Of a stretch of DNA of 64,000 nucleotides, positions 53,201 to 63,072 are shown one piece after another. How positions within the stretch are numbered: the stretch's first letter is position 1; every line of letters starts with the position of its first letter. The translations under genes and the position numbers were made by a program. The notes under the pieces are model-generated. The model saw only the letters and a list, made by a program, of their open reading frames with translations, was not told the DNA's origin and ran no database searches. Source of the DNA: Nitrosomonadales bacterium (GTDB lineage: Bacteria > Pseudomonadota > Gammaproteobacteria > Burkholderiales > Gallionellaceae); assembly GCA_023259055.1 (NCBI GenBank), contig JAHFQZ010000001.1:496001-560000 (forward strand). The letters run 5' to 3'.

Positions 53201-54867
53201 GATTGCTCCCTGGTCCAGGAATCTTTCAGCGTGACAGTACGGTTAAATACCAGCCTGCCGCCCGGGCGATGGTCGCGCCGGTCGGTGCAGAAATAGCCCA
53301 AGCGCTCGAACTGGTAGCGCGTTTCAGGCGCGGCATCCTTCACACAACTCTCCACCCAGCCTTGCGCCACGATAAGTGAATTCGGGTTGAGATGCATGCA
53401 GAAATCCACCTCCTTGTCCGCGTCCGGTTCTTGCACGGTGAACAGGCGATCGTACAAGCGGATCTCGGCAGGCAGCGCGTGTTCGCAGGACAAAAAGTGG
53501 ATCACACCCTTTACCTTGCGCCCTTCCGGATTTTTGCCGAGTGTATTGTGGTCGATACTGCAACGCAACTCGACGACCTTGCCGGTCGCATCCTTTACCG
53601 CTTCGTCGCAGCGCATCACATAGCTGTGGCGCAGGCGCACCTCGCCACCGAGTGTGAGCCTCTTCCAGCCCGGCGGCGGCACTTCGGCGAAGTCGTCTGC
53701 TTCGATGAACAGCTCCTTGCCGAACAGCACAATGCGCTTCCCTAACTCGGGTTGATTGGGGTGGAAGTCGGCTTCGCGCGCTTGAGCGCCGTCGGCATTG
53801 GTAATGTTGACCCTGAGCGGGTTGATGATTGCCATCACGCGAGGTGCGCGTAGTTCTAAGTCTTCGCGGATCGCGCCTTCCATGATCGCCATGTCGACAA
53901 TGTTCTCGCTCTTGGAAACGCCGATGCGCTTGGCGAATTCGCGGATGCCTTCCGGCGTGTAACCTCTGCGGCGCATGCCGCTGATCGTGGGCATGCGCGG
54001 GTCGTCCCATCCGCTTACATGCCTCTCGTTCACCAGCTGCAATAGCTTCCTCTTGCTGGTGATGGTGTAGTGCAGCTCCAGCCGCGAGAACTCGTACTGG
54101 CGCGGGTGGCAAGGGATGGTGATGTTGTCCAGCACCCAGTCGTACAGGGGGCGGTGATCCTCAAACTCCAGCGTACAGATGGAATGGGTAATGCCTTCCA
54201 GCGCGTCGGAGATGCAATGCGTGTAGTCATACATTGGATAGATGCACCACTTGTCGCCGGTACGGATGTGGTGCGCGCGGCGGATACGGTAGATCACCGG
54301 GTCGCGCAGGTTGATGTTGGGTGAGGCCATGTCTATCTTGGCGCGCAGCACGCGGCTGCCATCGGCAAATTCGCCGTTTCTCATGCGCGCGAACAAGTCG
54401 AGATTTTCCGCCACACTGCGATCGCGATAAGGACTGTTCTTTCCAGGCAGGGTCAACGTGCCCCGATATTCGCGCATCTGTTCCGGCGTCAGGTCGTCCA
54501 CATATGCCAAGTCTTTGTTGATCAGCTCCACCGCAAATTGGAACAACTGCTCGAAATAATCCGATGCCCAGCGCACGTTGCCGTCCCACTGGAAACCAAG
54601 CCAGCGCACGTCGTCCTGGATGGATTGCGCGTATTCCTCACTTTCCTTTTCCGGGTTGGTATCGTCGAAACGCAGGTTGCATTTGCCCTGGTAATCCTGC
54701 GCCAGCCCGAAGTTCAGGCAGATGGATTTGGCATGGCCGATGTGCAGATAGCCGTTCGGCTCCGGCGGAAACCGCGTGACAATATTGCGGTGTTTGCCGC
54801 TTGCGAGGTCGCCGTCGATGATGCTGCGGATGAAATTGGATACGGCGGGTTTTGAGGTGCTGCTCAT
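53197..54867 (-). CDS. glnS: Glutaminyl-tRNA synthetase
   Basis: Class Ic synthetase charging tRNA-Gln. The 556 residues ([20 protein letters not shown]) include HIGH at 42-45 in [10 protein letters not shown], the KMSKS equivalent TSKRK near 272 and the C-terminal beta-barrel anticodon-binding domains. Its presence implies that Gln-tRNA can be made directly. It is divergent from the TPR gene at 55037. The 169-bp gap contains a CCCCAG/CTGGGG hairpin (54928-54944) and a weak TAGAAT (54987). Confidence 0.97.
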   Translation of the reverse strand: MSSTSKPAVSNFIRSIIDGDLASGKHRNIVTRFPPEPNGYLHIGHAKSICLNFGLAQDYQGKCNLRFDDTNPEKESEEYAQSIQDDVRWLGFQWDGNVRWASDYFEQLFQFAVELINKDLAYVDDLTPEQMREYRGTLTLPGKNSPYRDRSVAENLDLFARMRNGEFADGSRVLRAKIDMASPNINLRDPVIYRIRRAHHIRTGDKWCIYPMYDYTHCISDALEGITHSICTLEFEDHRPLYDWVLDNITIPCHPRQYEFSRLELHYTITSKRKLLQLVNERHVSGWDDPRMPTISGMRRRGYTPEGIREFAKRIGVSKSENIVDMAIMEGAIREDLELRAPRVMAIINPLRVNITNADGAQAREADFHPNQPELGKRIVLFGKELFIEADDFAEVPPPGWKRLTLGGEVRLRHSYVMRCDEAVKDATGKVVELRCSIDHNTLGKNPEGRKVKGVIHFLSCEHALPAEIRLYDRLFTVQEPDADKEVDFCMHLNPNSLIVAQGWVESCVKDAAPETRYQFERLGYFCTDRRDHRPGGRLVFNRTVTLKDSWTREQS

Positions 54868-55036
54868 GCTGGGTTTCCCGGTTTCAGTTCAAGTTAGGCA
54901 AAATGCGCGGTGGATTTTACCCGAAAACCCCAGTTAAGCTGGGGGCGCTTACAAACATAAACTGTGAAAATGGGCGGGTAATTTGGTAGAATTCGCCGCT
55001 ACTCAAACCAGTGTATCCAAGAGACCGAATCCCACG

Positions 55037-56059
55037 ATGAATATGTTCAACGGCTTCCATCACTATGCCGCGCTGTTTGCCGGTACGTTACTGCTAAGCG
55101 CCAGCCTCGCTGCACATGCTGACGACCTTCAAGATGCCAACAAGCTGTTCAAGCAGGGTCAGCATAGCCAGGCATTGGACAAGGTGAATGGATTTTTGGT
55201 TAACGAGCCAAAAGATGCGCAAGCGCGATTCCTGAAGGGACTGATCCTTACCGAGCAGGGCAAGACTGCCGATGCTATCAAGATATTTTCGGCCTTGACC
55301 GAGGACTACTCGGAACTTCCAGAGCCCTATAACAACCTGGCCGTACTTTATGCCAGCCAGGGTCAATACGACAAAGCCAAGGTGTCGCTGGAAAAGGCGA
55401 TACGCACCCATCCAAGCTATGCCACTGCACATGAGAACCTCGGCGACATCTATGCCAAGATGGCCAGCCAGGCTTACGACCGCGCCTTGCAACTGGATCG
55501 CAGCAACACCGCTACGCAAACCAAGCTGGCGATGATTCAGGATTTGTTTGCCAACGATACACGCGGCAAAACGACACCTGCGCGCAGCAATCCTGTTCTG
55601 AGCAAATCCGAAGGGGCCGCGCCGGTCATTGCTGCGGAAACTGGAAATATATCAGAGCCTGCCGCCCCTGTTGCAATGAGACTTACCCCCGCCGAAAAGA
55701 GCGCTGGGCCCTCCGTGAACAATAGCAGCGAAGTAACGGAAACAGTTAATGCATGGGCTGCCGCGTGGTCGTCCCAGAATGTGGACAGTTACCTGTCTTT
55801 CTACACCGAAGATTTCAATACACCTGGCGGTGAAAGCCACACCGCCTGGAGCGCCGCTCGTAAAGAGCGCATCAGCGCGCCAAAATCTATCCATGTCGGT
55901 ATCAGCAATGCGACCGTAAAATTCAACGATAGCAACCATGCCACGGTAAAATTTCGCCAATCCTACAGCTCCAATCACCTTAAAACCTCCGGCAACAAGA
56001 CGATGCTGATGGTTAAATCCGGCGGCAAGTGGCTGATTCAGGAAGAGCGTACCAAGTAA
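55037..56059 (+). CDS. Exported TPR protein with NTF2-like C-terminal domain
   Basis: Function unknown. The start ATG at 55037 (MNMFNGFHHYAALFAGTLLLSASLAAHA) opens into a signal peptide; the upstream open frame lies in the promoter region. The 340 residues hold TPR repeats (about 30-165), an Ala/Pro-rich linker, and a C-terminal SnoaL/DUF4440-type NTF2-like domain (about 228-340, VNAWAAAWSSQNVDSYLSFY). That domain is clearly related to the C-terminal domain of the next gene (QSYSSNHL against QDYSSNNL). Linker residues NPVLSKSEG may derive from a repeat. It is 3 nt upstream of the L,D-transpeptidase gene. Confidence 0.8.
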   Translation: MNMFNGFHHYAALFAGTLLLSASLAAHADDLQDANKLFKQGQHSQALDKVNGFLVNEPKDAQARFLKGLILTEQGKTADAIKIFSALTEDYSELPEPYNNLAVLYASQGQYDKAKVSLEKAIRTHPSYATAHENLGDIYAKMASQAYDRALQLDRSNTATQTKLAMIQDLFANDTRGKTTPARSNPVLSKSEGAAPVIAAETGNISEPAAPVAMRLTPAEKSAGPSVNNSSEVTETVNAWAAAWSSQNVDSYLSFYTEDFNTPGGESHTAWSAARKERISAPKSIHVGISNATVKFNDSNHATVKFRQSYSSNHLKTSGNKTMLMVKSGGKWLIQEERTK

Positions 56060-56062
56060 ACC

Positions 56063-57232
56063 ATGTCGCGCCAAATAATTATTTCTTCGTTGCTGTGCGG
56101 TTTGCTGATAACCGCTGCACATGCGGCACCAGATTCGCAAGGCACAGAGGCACATCTGGTAAAAAGTCTTCAGGCCATCAACGACAATCACCTCGATATC
56201 GCCCTCAGCGAGGTGGACAGCCTGTTGCAGACCAATCCAAATTTCAAGCTGGCACAATTAGTCAAAGGCGATCTGCTCATGGCGCGCGCAGGCGCGATTG
56301 AAAATTTTGGCAGTGCGCCAAATGCATCGCACGATGAAATTGAGAATCTGCGCGATGAGGCCCGAGTGCGCATGCAACGCGTTTTAGCTCAAACAGACCC
56401 AAAGCTTAAACCGCGTTTTTTATGGCAGTTGGATGCCGAACAAAAGTATGCGTTGGTAGTGGACACCAGCCGCGCTACGCTCTACGTTTATGAAAATGTA
56501 AATGGCGAACCGCGCTATGTCACCGATTTCTATATCACAATCGGCAAACTCGGCACCGAAAAAGCCGCAGAAGGCGACCAGCGCACACCCGTCGGGGTAT
56601 ATTTTATCAAGGCGGAATTACCCAAGGACAAACTTGCCGATTTCTATGGCAACGGGGCCTTCACGCTTAGTTACCCAAACGAATGGGACCGCAAGAACAA
56701 ACGCACCGGAAGCGGTATCTGGCTGCATGGCACACCCAGCGATACCTATAGCCGCCCGCCTCGCGCCAGCAACGGCTGCGTGGTATTGGCAAACGATGAT
56801 CTGGACAAGCTTGCGCCATACCTGAAAACCGGGATCACGCCAGTTATCATTACCAATCAGATGAGCTGGAGCAACGAGCAGGACCTGAACGGTCGCGCAG
56901 ACCTGCTGGAATCAGTCGAACAATGGCGCAAGGATTGGTCCAGTCTTGACACTGACGCGTACCTCAAACACTATGCGCCGACTTTCTCCAACGACAGCAT
57001 GGACTACTCTGCATGGGCAAGACAAAAACAGCTGGTGAACAGCGCCAAGACCTGGATCAAGGTTGGTCTTTCGAATGTCAGCTTATTCACCTATCCAGAA
57101 CAGCCCGATCTGGTGATTGTTAATTTTGAGCAGGATTACAGCAGCAACAACCTGTCCAACCGCATGAAAAAACGCCAGTACTGGTTGAAACAAAACAATT
57201 CCTGGAAAATCATTTACGAAGGAGCCGCATAA
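56063..57232 (+). CDS. L,D-transpeptidase (YkuD) with NTF2-like C-terminal domain
   Basis: Periplasmic enzyme predicted to form 3-3 peptidoglycan cross-links or to attach proteins to peptidoglycan. The 389 residues have a signal peptide (about 1-21), a helical TPR-like region, the YkuD domain (about 130-265) with catalytic WLHGTPS and SNGCVVL (nucleophile C239), and an NTF2-like domain (about 275-389) homologous to that of the preceding gene. The usual S-x-G-C-(I/V)-R motif has V-L here in place of arginine. It is coupled closely to both neighbours (3 nt and 1 nt). Confidence 0.88.
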   Translation: MSRQIIISSLLCGLLITAAHAAPDSQGTEAHLVKSLQAINDNHLDIALSEVDSLLQTNPNFKLAQLVKGDLLMARAGAIENFGSAPNASHDEIENLRDEARVRMQRVLAQTDPKLKPRFLWQLDAEQKYALVVDTSRATLYVYENVNGEPRYVTDFYITIGKLGTEKAAEGDQRTPVGVYFIKAELPKDKLADFYGNGAFTLSYPNEWDRKNKRTGSGIWLHGTPSDTYSRPPRASNGCVVLANDDLDKLAPYLKTGITPVIITNQMSWSNEQDLNGRADLLESVEQWRKDWSSLDTDAYLKHYAPTFSNDSMDYSAWARQKQLVNSAKTWIKVGLSNVSLFTYPEQPDLVIVNFEQDYSSNNLSNRMKKRQYWLKQNNSWKIIYEGAA

Positions 57233-57233
57233 T

Positions 57234-57824
57234 ATGAAACATCTGCTCACCTCAATTTTCGCGCTGCTTTTATGCTGCACTGCGCAACTTTCCCATTCTT
57301 CTACTCAAGCCTCTTTAACTAAAGGAAAACCAACCATGGTCAAAATACATACCAATCTCGGCACATTCACAGTGCAACTGGATGCTGAAAAAGCGCCAAT
57401 TACAGTCAAAAACTTTCTTGATTATGTGAACAGCGGCTTTTTCTCGAACACGATTTTCCATCGCGTTATCCCCAATTTCATGATTCAGGGCGGCGGTTTT
57501 GAAGCCGGCATGAAGCAGAAAGCGACGAAGGACCAGATTAAAAATGAAGCAGCCAATGGCTTGAAAAACGACAAATACACTATTGCCATGGCGCGCACCA
57601 ACGACCCGCATTCCGCCACCGCGCAATTTTTCATCAATACAAAAAGCAACGGTTTCCTCGACTATCCCGGTCAGGACGGCTGGGGCTACTGCGTGTTCGG
57701 CAAAGTAATTGAAGGCATGGACGTAGTGGACAAGATAGGCAATGTCAAAACCGGCTTCAAATCAGGGCATCAAGACGTGCCTGAAACAGATGTCGTCATC
57801 ACCAAAGCGGAAGTAGTGAAGTAG
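57234..57824 (+). CDS. Cyclophilin-type peptidyl-prolyl isomerase
   Basis: Accelerates cis-trans isomerisation of prolyl bonds. The 196-residue form has a signal peptide ([22 protein letters not shown]), suggesting export. An internal ATG at 57336 ([11 protein letters not shown]), with an AAAGGA ribosome site upstream, would yield a 162-residue cytoplasmic PpiB-like protein. The cyclophilin core has [28 protein letters not shown] and [16 protein letters not shown]. It follows the L,D-transpeptidase by 1 nt. Confidence 0.93.
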   Translation: MKHLLTSIFALLLCCTAQLSHSSTQASLTKGKPTMVKIHTNLGTFTVQLDAEKAPITVKNFLDYVNSGFFSNTIFHRVIPNFMIQGGGFEAGMKQKATKDQIKNEAANGLKNDKYTIAMARTNDPHSATAQFFINTKSNGFLDYPGQDGWGYCVFGKVIEGMDVVDKIGNVKTGFKSGHQDVPETDVVITKAEVVK

Positions 57825-57897
57825 GCACTTTCCTCATCCAGCGGCAGGCCTGACCGGGGCTTGCCGAAGTGGAGGAGGCCGTAAAAACTCTCCATCC

Positions 57898-58659
57898 ATG
57901 CCGCATTCATTATTCATCTCCGACCTGCATTTAAGCAGTAATCAACCGCGCAGCATGGCGGAGTTCCAGCACTTCGTCACCGAGTTTGCTTCAAAAGCTG
58001 AATCTCTTTTTGTACTCGGCGACCTGTTCGAATATTGGGCAGGCGATGATGATCTCGACGACGTTTTCCACGCACAGGTGATTGAAACCCTGGCCAGCCT
58101 CACGCGCCACCATACCAAAGTTTATCTGCTGCACGGAAACCGCGATTTGTTGATGGGTGAAGTTCTGGCGAAAGCATGCCATGCCACGCTGCTTGATGAC
58201 CCCACACTGATGGATTTGTATGGCATGCCGACGTTACTTAGTCACGGCGACACGCTTTGCACCGATGATGTGGACTACCTGCGCTATCGCGATCAAATGC
58301 ATGACGCGAAATTTCAAAAGGATTTTCTCGCTAAACCACTTGCCGAACGTAAAGTTTTTATCGAGCAATTACGCCATCGCAGCACCGCAGCCAAACAGAT
58401 CAAGGATAGCGCGATCATGGATGTGAACGACGAAGCGGTTGCCGCGTTGCTGCGAGAATATCACTACCCTCGCCTGATACATGGGCATACCCACCGTCCC
58501 GCTCGCCATGTGCATATCGTGGATAGCCACGCTTGCGAACGCTGGGTATTGGGTGACTGGGATCAGCAGGGCTCGGCTTTGCGGGTGGATGCGCAGGGAT
58601 GCAAAGTGATCCTGTTTTCTTCAACATCCCAGCCTGGGCACCCGATTATCCAAGCCTGA
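57898..58659 (+). CDS. lpxH: UDP-2,3-diacylglucosamine diphosphatase
   Basis: Calcineurin-like hydrolase that makes lipid X in lipid A synthesis. It has 253 residues with metal-binding motifs D9-x-H11 (ISDLHLSS), LGDLFEYW, HGNRD, LSHGD and IHGHTHRPA, all in family order. The 72-bp gap before it has a CGGCAGGCC/GGCTTGCCG hairpin that may end the cyclophilin transcript. The 82 bp after it, toward a convergent gene, contains no gene. Confidence 0.95.
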   Translation: MPHSLFISDLHLSSNQPRSMAEFQHFVTEFASKAESLFVLGDLFEYWAGDDDLDDVFHAQVIETLASLTRHHTKVYLLHGNRDLLMGEVLAKACHATLLDDPTLMDLYGMPTLLSHGDTLCTDDVDYLRYRDQMHDAKFQKDFLAKPLAERKVFIEQLRHRSTAAKQIKDSAIMDVNDEAVAALLREYHYPRLIHGHTHRPARHVHIVDSHACERWVLGDWDQQGSALRVDAQGCKVILFSSTSQPGHPIIQA

Positions 58660-58741
58660 TTCAAAGCTGACATGGCCGGACTGGGGCCATACTTACAGGA
58701 ATCTTGCGATAATTGTTCGCGCAATTCACTAAACCAGCCGA

Positions 58742-59443
58742 TTATTGAACACTGCCAGTTTTGTTCCGCGCATCCGCGCACAACTTCTCGCACGGCTTGC
58801 CATCTGCATCACCGTCCAGTGCTTTTTGGCCGCAAATCGAGAAGTAATGCATGGCTTCTTCGCATGAGCTCATTTCCGAACAATGTTTTTTGCCGCAAGC
58901 CTGATCGGTTGGCGTCGAAGCGGATGGTGCAGGGGTTGATGGGACGGAAGCGGGAAGCGGCGCAACCCATGTGCCAGGATGCTGCTTGCGCCATTGCGAA
59001 GGTTCGACGGGGTCTGCTCCGGCCCAAAGTCCGCGCCTTGCCTGCTGCGCTTCGTGCTGCAATGCCATCAGCTCGCGATTGCTGTGGAAACGCGAATATT
59101 CCCAAGCCATGCCGCGCCGCACCTGTTCGTGGTTCACGTTAATCTCACCAGCGTATACCATCGCGACCAGTCGTCCGTAATCGTCCACGGCACGGCTCAC
59201 CACCTTTAGCTGCTTGCCCATTACCATTTCAGACAATGACTTCTTTGATGCCATTCCATAAGGCTGAGCCTTTTCAGGCGCATCAATTTCGGCGAAGCGC
59301 ACTTTCGCCGGATGTCCGTCCCGTATGACCAGCAAAGTATCGCCGTCCAACACCGCTATCACCTTGCCGGAGAATTCTGCCGCGCTCGCAAGCGGACATA
59401 TGACGATCAGCGCTACGAAAAACAGGAATCGGATATAGTTCAT
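58742..59443 (-). CDS. Secreted thermonuclease-like protein with Excalibur-type tail
   Basis: Predicted exported nuclease of the staphylococcal nuclease family. The 233 residues have a signal peptide (about 1-22) and an SNase fold (about 23-145) with VLDGDTLLV, VRFAEIDAPEKAQPYG, DDYGRLVA and VRRGMAWEYSRF, matching the catalytic Asp/Arg/Glu pattern. A Pro/Ser-rich linker follows, then a cysteine-rich tail with DGDADGKPCE, a calcium-loop motif of the Excalibur domain. Its ATG overlaps the pgpA stop by 4 nt. Confidence 0.88.
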   Translation of the reverse strand: MNYIRFLFFVALIVICPLASAAEFSGKVIAVLDGDTLLVIRDGHPAKVRFAEIDAPEKAQPYGMASKKSLSEMVMGKQLKVVSRAVDDYGRLVAMVYAGEINVNHEQVRRGMAWEYSRFHSNRELMALQHEAQQARRGLWAGADPVEPSQWRKQHPGTWVAPLPASVPSTPAPSASTPTDQACGKKHCSEMSSCEEAMHYFSICGQKALDGDADGKPCEKLCADARNKTGSVQ

Positions 59444-59943
59444 GGCAGCACACTTTTTATGACAGCCATGCAGAACAAAGCATAACCGGCGGCCAGCAAA
59501 TCATCGAACATCACACCCAGCCCGCCATGCCAGTTACTGTCGAAATAGCGTATCGGTTGCGGTTTAACAATGTCGAAAATGCGAAACAGCACGAAAGCCA
59601 GCAGCGACCACTGCCAGCCGGGCGGGGTGAATAAAAGCACCAGCATGAAGGCCACAATTTCGTCCCACACGATGCCGCCGTAATCGGCGATACCCAATGC
59701 CTTGCCGGTTTTATCACAAATCAAAATGCCGAGGGCGAATGCCAGAACCAGAACAACCAAAACCCCCAAATCGGTCAGGCGGAGCGTGAGGGCCCAATAC
59801 AACGGAAAAGCAACCAGCGTGCCGAAAGTGCCGGGTGCTTTTAGCGCCAGCCCACTGCCAAAACCGAACGACAGCAGATGTGCCGGGTGGCTGAACAGAA
59901 ATCGCCAGCCTGGTTTGATATGCAATTCATCGGAAGTGGTCAT
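59440..59943 (-). CDS. pgpA: Phosphatidylglycerophosphatase A
   Basis: Membrane enzyme dephosphorylating phosphatidylglycerophosphate to phosphatidylglycerol. Start ATG at 59943 ([18 protein letters not shown]) gives 167 residues and overlaps the thiL end by 17 nt; the longer open frame is thiL in another frame. It has four hydrophobic helices and the conserved [25 protein letters not shown] and [18 protein letters not shown] ([10 protein letters not shown]) motifs. The nusB-thiL-pgpA order is common in proteobacteria. Confidence 0.95.
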   Translation of the reverse strand: MTTSDELHIKPGWRFLFSHPAHLLSFGFGSGLALKAPGTFGTLVAFPLYWALTLRLTDLGVLVVLVLAFALGILICDKTGKALGIADYGGIVWDEIVAFMLVLLFTPPGWQWSLLAFVLFRIFDIVKPQPIRYFDSNWHGGLGVMFDDLLAAGYALFCMAVIKSVLP

Positions 59944-60886
59944 AGCCGCTGATCTCCAGTTTGATCGGTTTGCCAGACCCATCGTGCACGATACATTCGC
60001 GCCCCGCAACAATTTTCCCGATGGGTGTCAGCGGCAAATCGAGTTTAGCGGCGATACTCAACAACTCAGTATGGCGCTCGCGCGGAGCAGTAAAGCACAG
60101 CTCATAATCATCCCCGCCGGATAAGGCGCATTGTTTTCCAAGTAGCTGGCTGAAATGACGCCTCAGGCTTGTCGAGATCGGCAGCGACAAAAGATCAACC
60201 TGTGCGCCGACTTGTGAGGATTCGAGTATATGGCCAAGATCGGCGAGCAGCCCGTCGGAAATATCAATCGCACTGCTGGCAATACCGCGTAACGCCATTC
60301 CCAGCGCAATACGCGGCTGCGGCTGATGCAATGCCTTCTCACAAGCAGCGAGTTCGATCCCGGATAAAACGGTGAGTCCTTGCCGATGGGCCAAGGCCAA
60401 AGCCGCATCACCCAAACTGCCGGACACCCAGATTTCATCGCCAATTTGCGCGCCGCTGCGCCGCAACGCCTGCGGTGCCGGCACTTCGCCGATTATCGTC
60501 ACGCACAGGTTGAGCGGCCCGCGTGTGGTATCGCCGCCGATCAACTCCACGCCATGAAGTTGCGCCAACGCGAAAAATCCATCGCTGAATTTTTTCAGCC
60601 ATTCTTCGTCCGCACTGGGCAACGCGATGGCCAGTGTCGCCCAGCGGGGGGTCGCACCCATCGCCGCCATGTCGGACAGATTTACCGCCAGCGTCTTGTG
60701 CCCCAGCAAATACGGATCGGCATCTGCAAAGAAGTGCGTGCCGTTTACCAGCATATCGCAGGATACCGCCAGCACATTGCCTTCGCTCGCTTGCAGCAGC
60801 GCGGCATCGTCGCCGACACCGAGCAATGCACTCGGCGTGGCACGGGTGAAGAAACGCTGGATGAGATCGAACTCCGACATGCTCAT
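59927..60886 (-). CDS. thiL: Thiamine-monophosphate kinase
   Basis: Phosphorylates thiamine monophosphate to the pyrophosphate cofactor. The start is ATG at 60886 ([13 protein letters not shown]), six nt after GGAG; an ATG two codons downstream is nearly as good. The 319 residues contain [65 protein letters not shown] and [10 protein letters not shown], the full AIRS-like pattern. Confidence 0.96.
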   Translation of the reverse strand: MSMSEFDLIQRFFTRATPSALLGVGDDAALLQASEGNVLAVSCDMLVNGTHFFADADPYLLGHKTLAVNLSDMAAMGATPRWATLAIALPSADEEWLKKFSDGFFALAQLHGVELIGGDTTRGPLNLCVTIIGEVPAPQALRRSGAQIGDEIWVSGSLGDAALALAHRQGLTVLSGIELAACEKALHQPQPRIALGMALRGIASSAIDISDGLLADLGHILESSQVGAQVDLLSLPISTSLRRHFSQLLGKQCALSGGDDYELCFTAPRERHTELLSIAAKLDLPLTPIGKIVAGRECIVHDGSGKPIKLEISGYDHFR

Positions 60887-60899
60887 TTGCAACTCCGGA

Positions 60900-61020
60900 A
60901 AAACCTGTTACCCGCAGATTAAATAGATTTAAAACCAACCTTGATCATCGTGTGCCGACGTTTTTTAGCACTACTACCAGCTTGCATGAATTAATCTATT
61001 TAATCTGCGGACAAGGTTTT
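60900..61020. repeat. 121-bp inverted-repeat element between nusB and thiL
   Basis: Perfect 18-bp arms CCGCAGATTAAATAGATT (60912-60929) and its complement (60993-61010) are extended outward by AAAACCT (60900-60906) and AGGTTTT (61014-61020), giving imperfect arms of about 30 bp around a central region of about 60 bp. It fills the 142-bp gap and ends 14 bp upstream of the thiL start codon. It resembles a non-autonomous MITE-like element; no transposase or clear target duplication is seen. Confidence 0.75.
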
Positions 61021-61028
61021 GTTGAACC

Positions 61029-61511
61029 CTACCTCGCGTTGACTTCTGCCGCGCGCACCTTTGGCGCCAGTTTGTCCAGCACACCGTTGACATATTTATG
61101 CCCATCGATACCGCCAAATGTTTTGGCCAGTTCCACCGCCTCGTTGATAACAACCTTGTAGGGCACTTCGAGGTGCTGTGATAATTCGAACGCCCCCAGC
61201 AACAACACTGCGAATTCCACATAGCTGAGTTCGGCGATTGGCCTGTCAAGGTACGGTGTGAGCATCTCCTCCAGATCGGCATGCTGCTTCAATGCGCCGC
61301 GCAACAATGTGGAAAACAATTCCTTGTCGTAACGACCGAGGTTCTTTTCAGCATGAATCTGTTTTTCGATTTGAGCTTCGTCACCCGCAGTGACACGCCA
61401 CTGATAAATTCCTTGCAAGGCAAGTTCGCGAGCACGGTGACGCGGGCTTTTGTTCGGCGCTTTTTTTGCTTCATTGCCGGCAGCCAAATTGCTCACGCCA
61501 GAATTGCTCAT
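61029..61511 (-). CDS. nusB: Transcription antitermination protein NusB
   Basis: NusB binds boxA RNA with S10 (rpsJ, at 3.6 kb) for rRNA antitermination. It has 160 residues with a basic N-terminal extension ([19 protein letters not shown]) and the all-helical core with [36 protein letters not shown] and [12 protein letters not shown]. It overlaps ribH by 4 nt. Confidence 0.96.
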   Translation of the reverse strand: MSNSGVSNLAAGNEAKKAPNKSPRHRARELALQGIYQWRVTAGDEAQIEKQIHAEKNLGRYDKELFSTLLRGALKQHADLEEMLTPYLDRPIAELSYVEFAVLLLGAFELSQHLEVPYKVVINEAVELAKTFGGIDGHKYVNGVLDKLAPKVRAAEVNAR

Positions 61512-61960
61512 GCCAGGTCCCGAAGCAGGTTGGCCATCTCGATGGCCACCAGCGCGGCATCGCCACCCTTGATGTTCATGCGCTCAATCGCCTGCTCGTC
61601 GGTATCAGTGGTGAGAATCGCATTGGCAATCGGCACGCCGCAGGCAAGCTGCACCTCGTTCACACAGCGTGCCGATTCGTTTGACACCACCTCAAAATGG
61701 TAGGTATCGCCACGTATCACCGCGCCCAGCGCGATCAGCGCATCGAACTTTTCGCTCTCCGCCATGTGCAGCAGCGCCAGCGAAATTTCCAGCGCGCCCG
61801 GCACTGTCGCCAGTGTGATGTCATCTTCACGCACACCCTGCTCAAGCAATTGCGTGCGGCAAGCGCCCAGCAATCCCTCGCATACCTCGGTATTAAAACG
61901 GCTTTGCACGATACCGATACGCAGACCGGAACCTTTCAGATTTTGCTCGATTTGTTTCAT
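61508..61960 (-). CDS. ribH: 6,7-dimethyl-8-ribityllumazine synthase
   Basis: Penultimate enzyme of riboflavin synthesis. Start ATG at 61960 ([23 protein letters not shown]) gives 150 residues and overlaps ribBA by 4 nt; the 54 open codons upstream are ribBA in another frame. The active-site segments are [40 protein letters not shown] and [17 protein letters not shown]. Confidence 0.97.
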   Translation of the reverse strand: MKQIEQNLKGSGLRIGIVQSRFNTEVCEGLLGACRTQLLEQGVREDDITLATVPGALEISLALLHMAESEKFDALIALGAVIRGDTYHFEVVSNESARCVNEVQLACGVPIANAILTTDTDEQAIERMNIKGGDAALVAIEMANLLRDLA

Positions 61961-63072
61961 GTTTTTTCCTTGGTTTGAGCTTGGCATTGACAATAACTCA
62001 CCACTTCCAGACCGAATCCGGTCATGCTGGGCAATTTGCGCGGTGAAGAAAGCAGGCACATCTTGCCGACATTCAAGTCGCGTAATATCTGCGCGCCTAT
62101 GCCGTAGCTGCGCGGGTCCCACCGCGAGACCTGATGATTATCCGGTGAAGCGGCAGCGCGTGCCAGCAAATCCTGCGAAGTTTCGCCATGATGCATCAGC
62201 ACCAGTACCCCGGCAGATGCGCGGCTGATTTTCACCATAGCCTCATGTACGCTGGTGGAATTGGGATAATGCACCTGCTCCAGAAAATCAATCACGGATA
62301 ACGGCTCGTGCACACGCACCATTGTTTCAGCATCCGGGCGAATATCGCCCTTTACCAGGGCCAGGTGGGTATGCTGAGTGGTCTTGTCCACATAAGTCGC
62401 CAGATCAAATTCGCCGTATGCGGTTTGCACCTTGCGCCGCGCCACCCGTTCAACCAGCTTTTCGTTATGGCTGCGGTATTCGATCAAGTCGGCAATCGTG
62501 CCAATCTTGAGTTGATGCTGTTTTGCAAATTCGATCAAATCCGGCAACCGAGCCATCTCACCGTCATCCTTGAGGATTTCGCAGATCACCGCTGCCGGTG
62601 TCAGTCCGGCCAATTGCGCCAGATCACAGCCTGCCTCGGTATGCCCGGCCCGCACCAGCACTCCGCCGTTTTGCGCCATCAGCGGAAAGATATGGCCGGG
62701 TTGAACGATGTCGGTTGGCCGTGCGTTGCGGTTAGATGCCGCCTGAATGGTACGTGCACGGTCAGCTGCGGAAATACCGGTGGTCACGCCTGACGCCGCT
62801 TCGATGGACATCGTAAAGTTGGTGCCAAGCGGTGAGCCATTGTCGCGCACCATCAAGGGCAGATTCAATTGTTTGCAGTGCGCTTCGGTCAACGTCAGGC
62901 AGATCAAACCTCGGCCATGCCTGGCCATGAAGTTAACCAATTCCGGCGTAACAAACTCGGCGGCAAATACCAGATCGCCTTCGTTTTCGCGGTCTTCTTC
63001 GTCCACCAGCACGACCATGCGCCCGGCGCGCATCTCCGCAATGATTGTTTGTATCGGAGCTATATCGGTCAT
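61957..63072 (-). CDS. ribBA: 3,4-dihydroxy-2-butanone-4-phosphate synthase with degenerate RibA domain
   Basis: The N-terminal RibB domain (1-200) makes dihydroxybutanone phosphate from ribulose 5-phosphate; it has [10 protein letters not shown] (24-33), [14 protein letters not shown] and [17 protein letters not shown]. The C-terminal part (about 205-371) aligns with GTP cyclohydrolase II ([21 protein letters not shown]) but lacks the three zinc-binding cysteines and the R-x-D-C-D region, so GTP cyclohydrolase activity is unlikely and a separate ribA is expected elsewhere. It overlaps ribE and ribH by 4 nt each. Confidence 0.93.
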   Translation of the reverse strand: MTDIAPIQTIIAEMRAGRMVVLVDEEDRENEGDLVFAAEFVTPELVNFMARHGRGLICLTLTEAHCKQLNLPLMVRDNGSPLGTNFTMSIEAASGVTTGISAADRARTIQAASNRNARPTDIVQPGHIFPLMAQNGGVLVRAGHTEAGCDLAQLAGLTPAAVICEILKDDGEMARLPDLIEFAKQHQLKIGTIADLIEYRSHNEKLVERVARRKVQTAYGEFDLATYVDKTTQHTHLALVKGDIRPDAETMVRVHEPLSVIDFLEQVHYPNSTSVHEAMVKISRASAGVLVLMHHGETSQDLLARAAASPDNHQVSRWDPRSYGIGAQILRDLNVGKMCLLSSPRKLPSMTGFGLEVVSYCQCQAQTKEKT

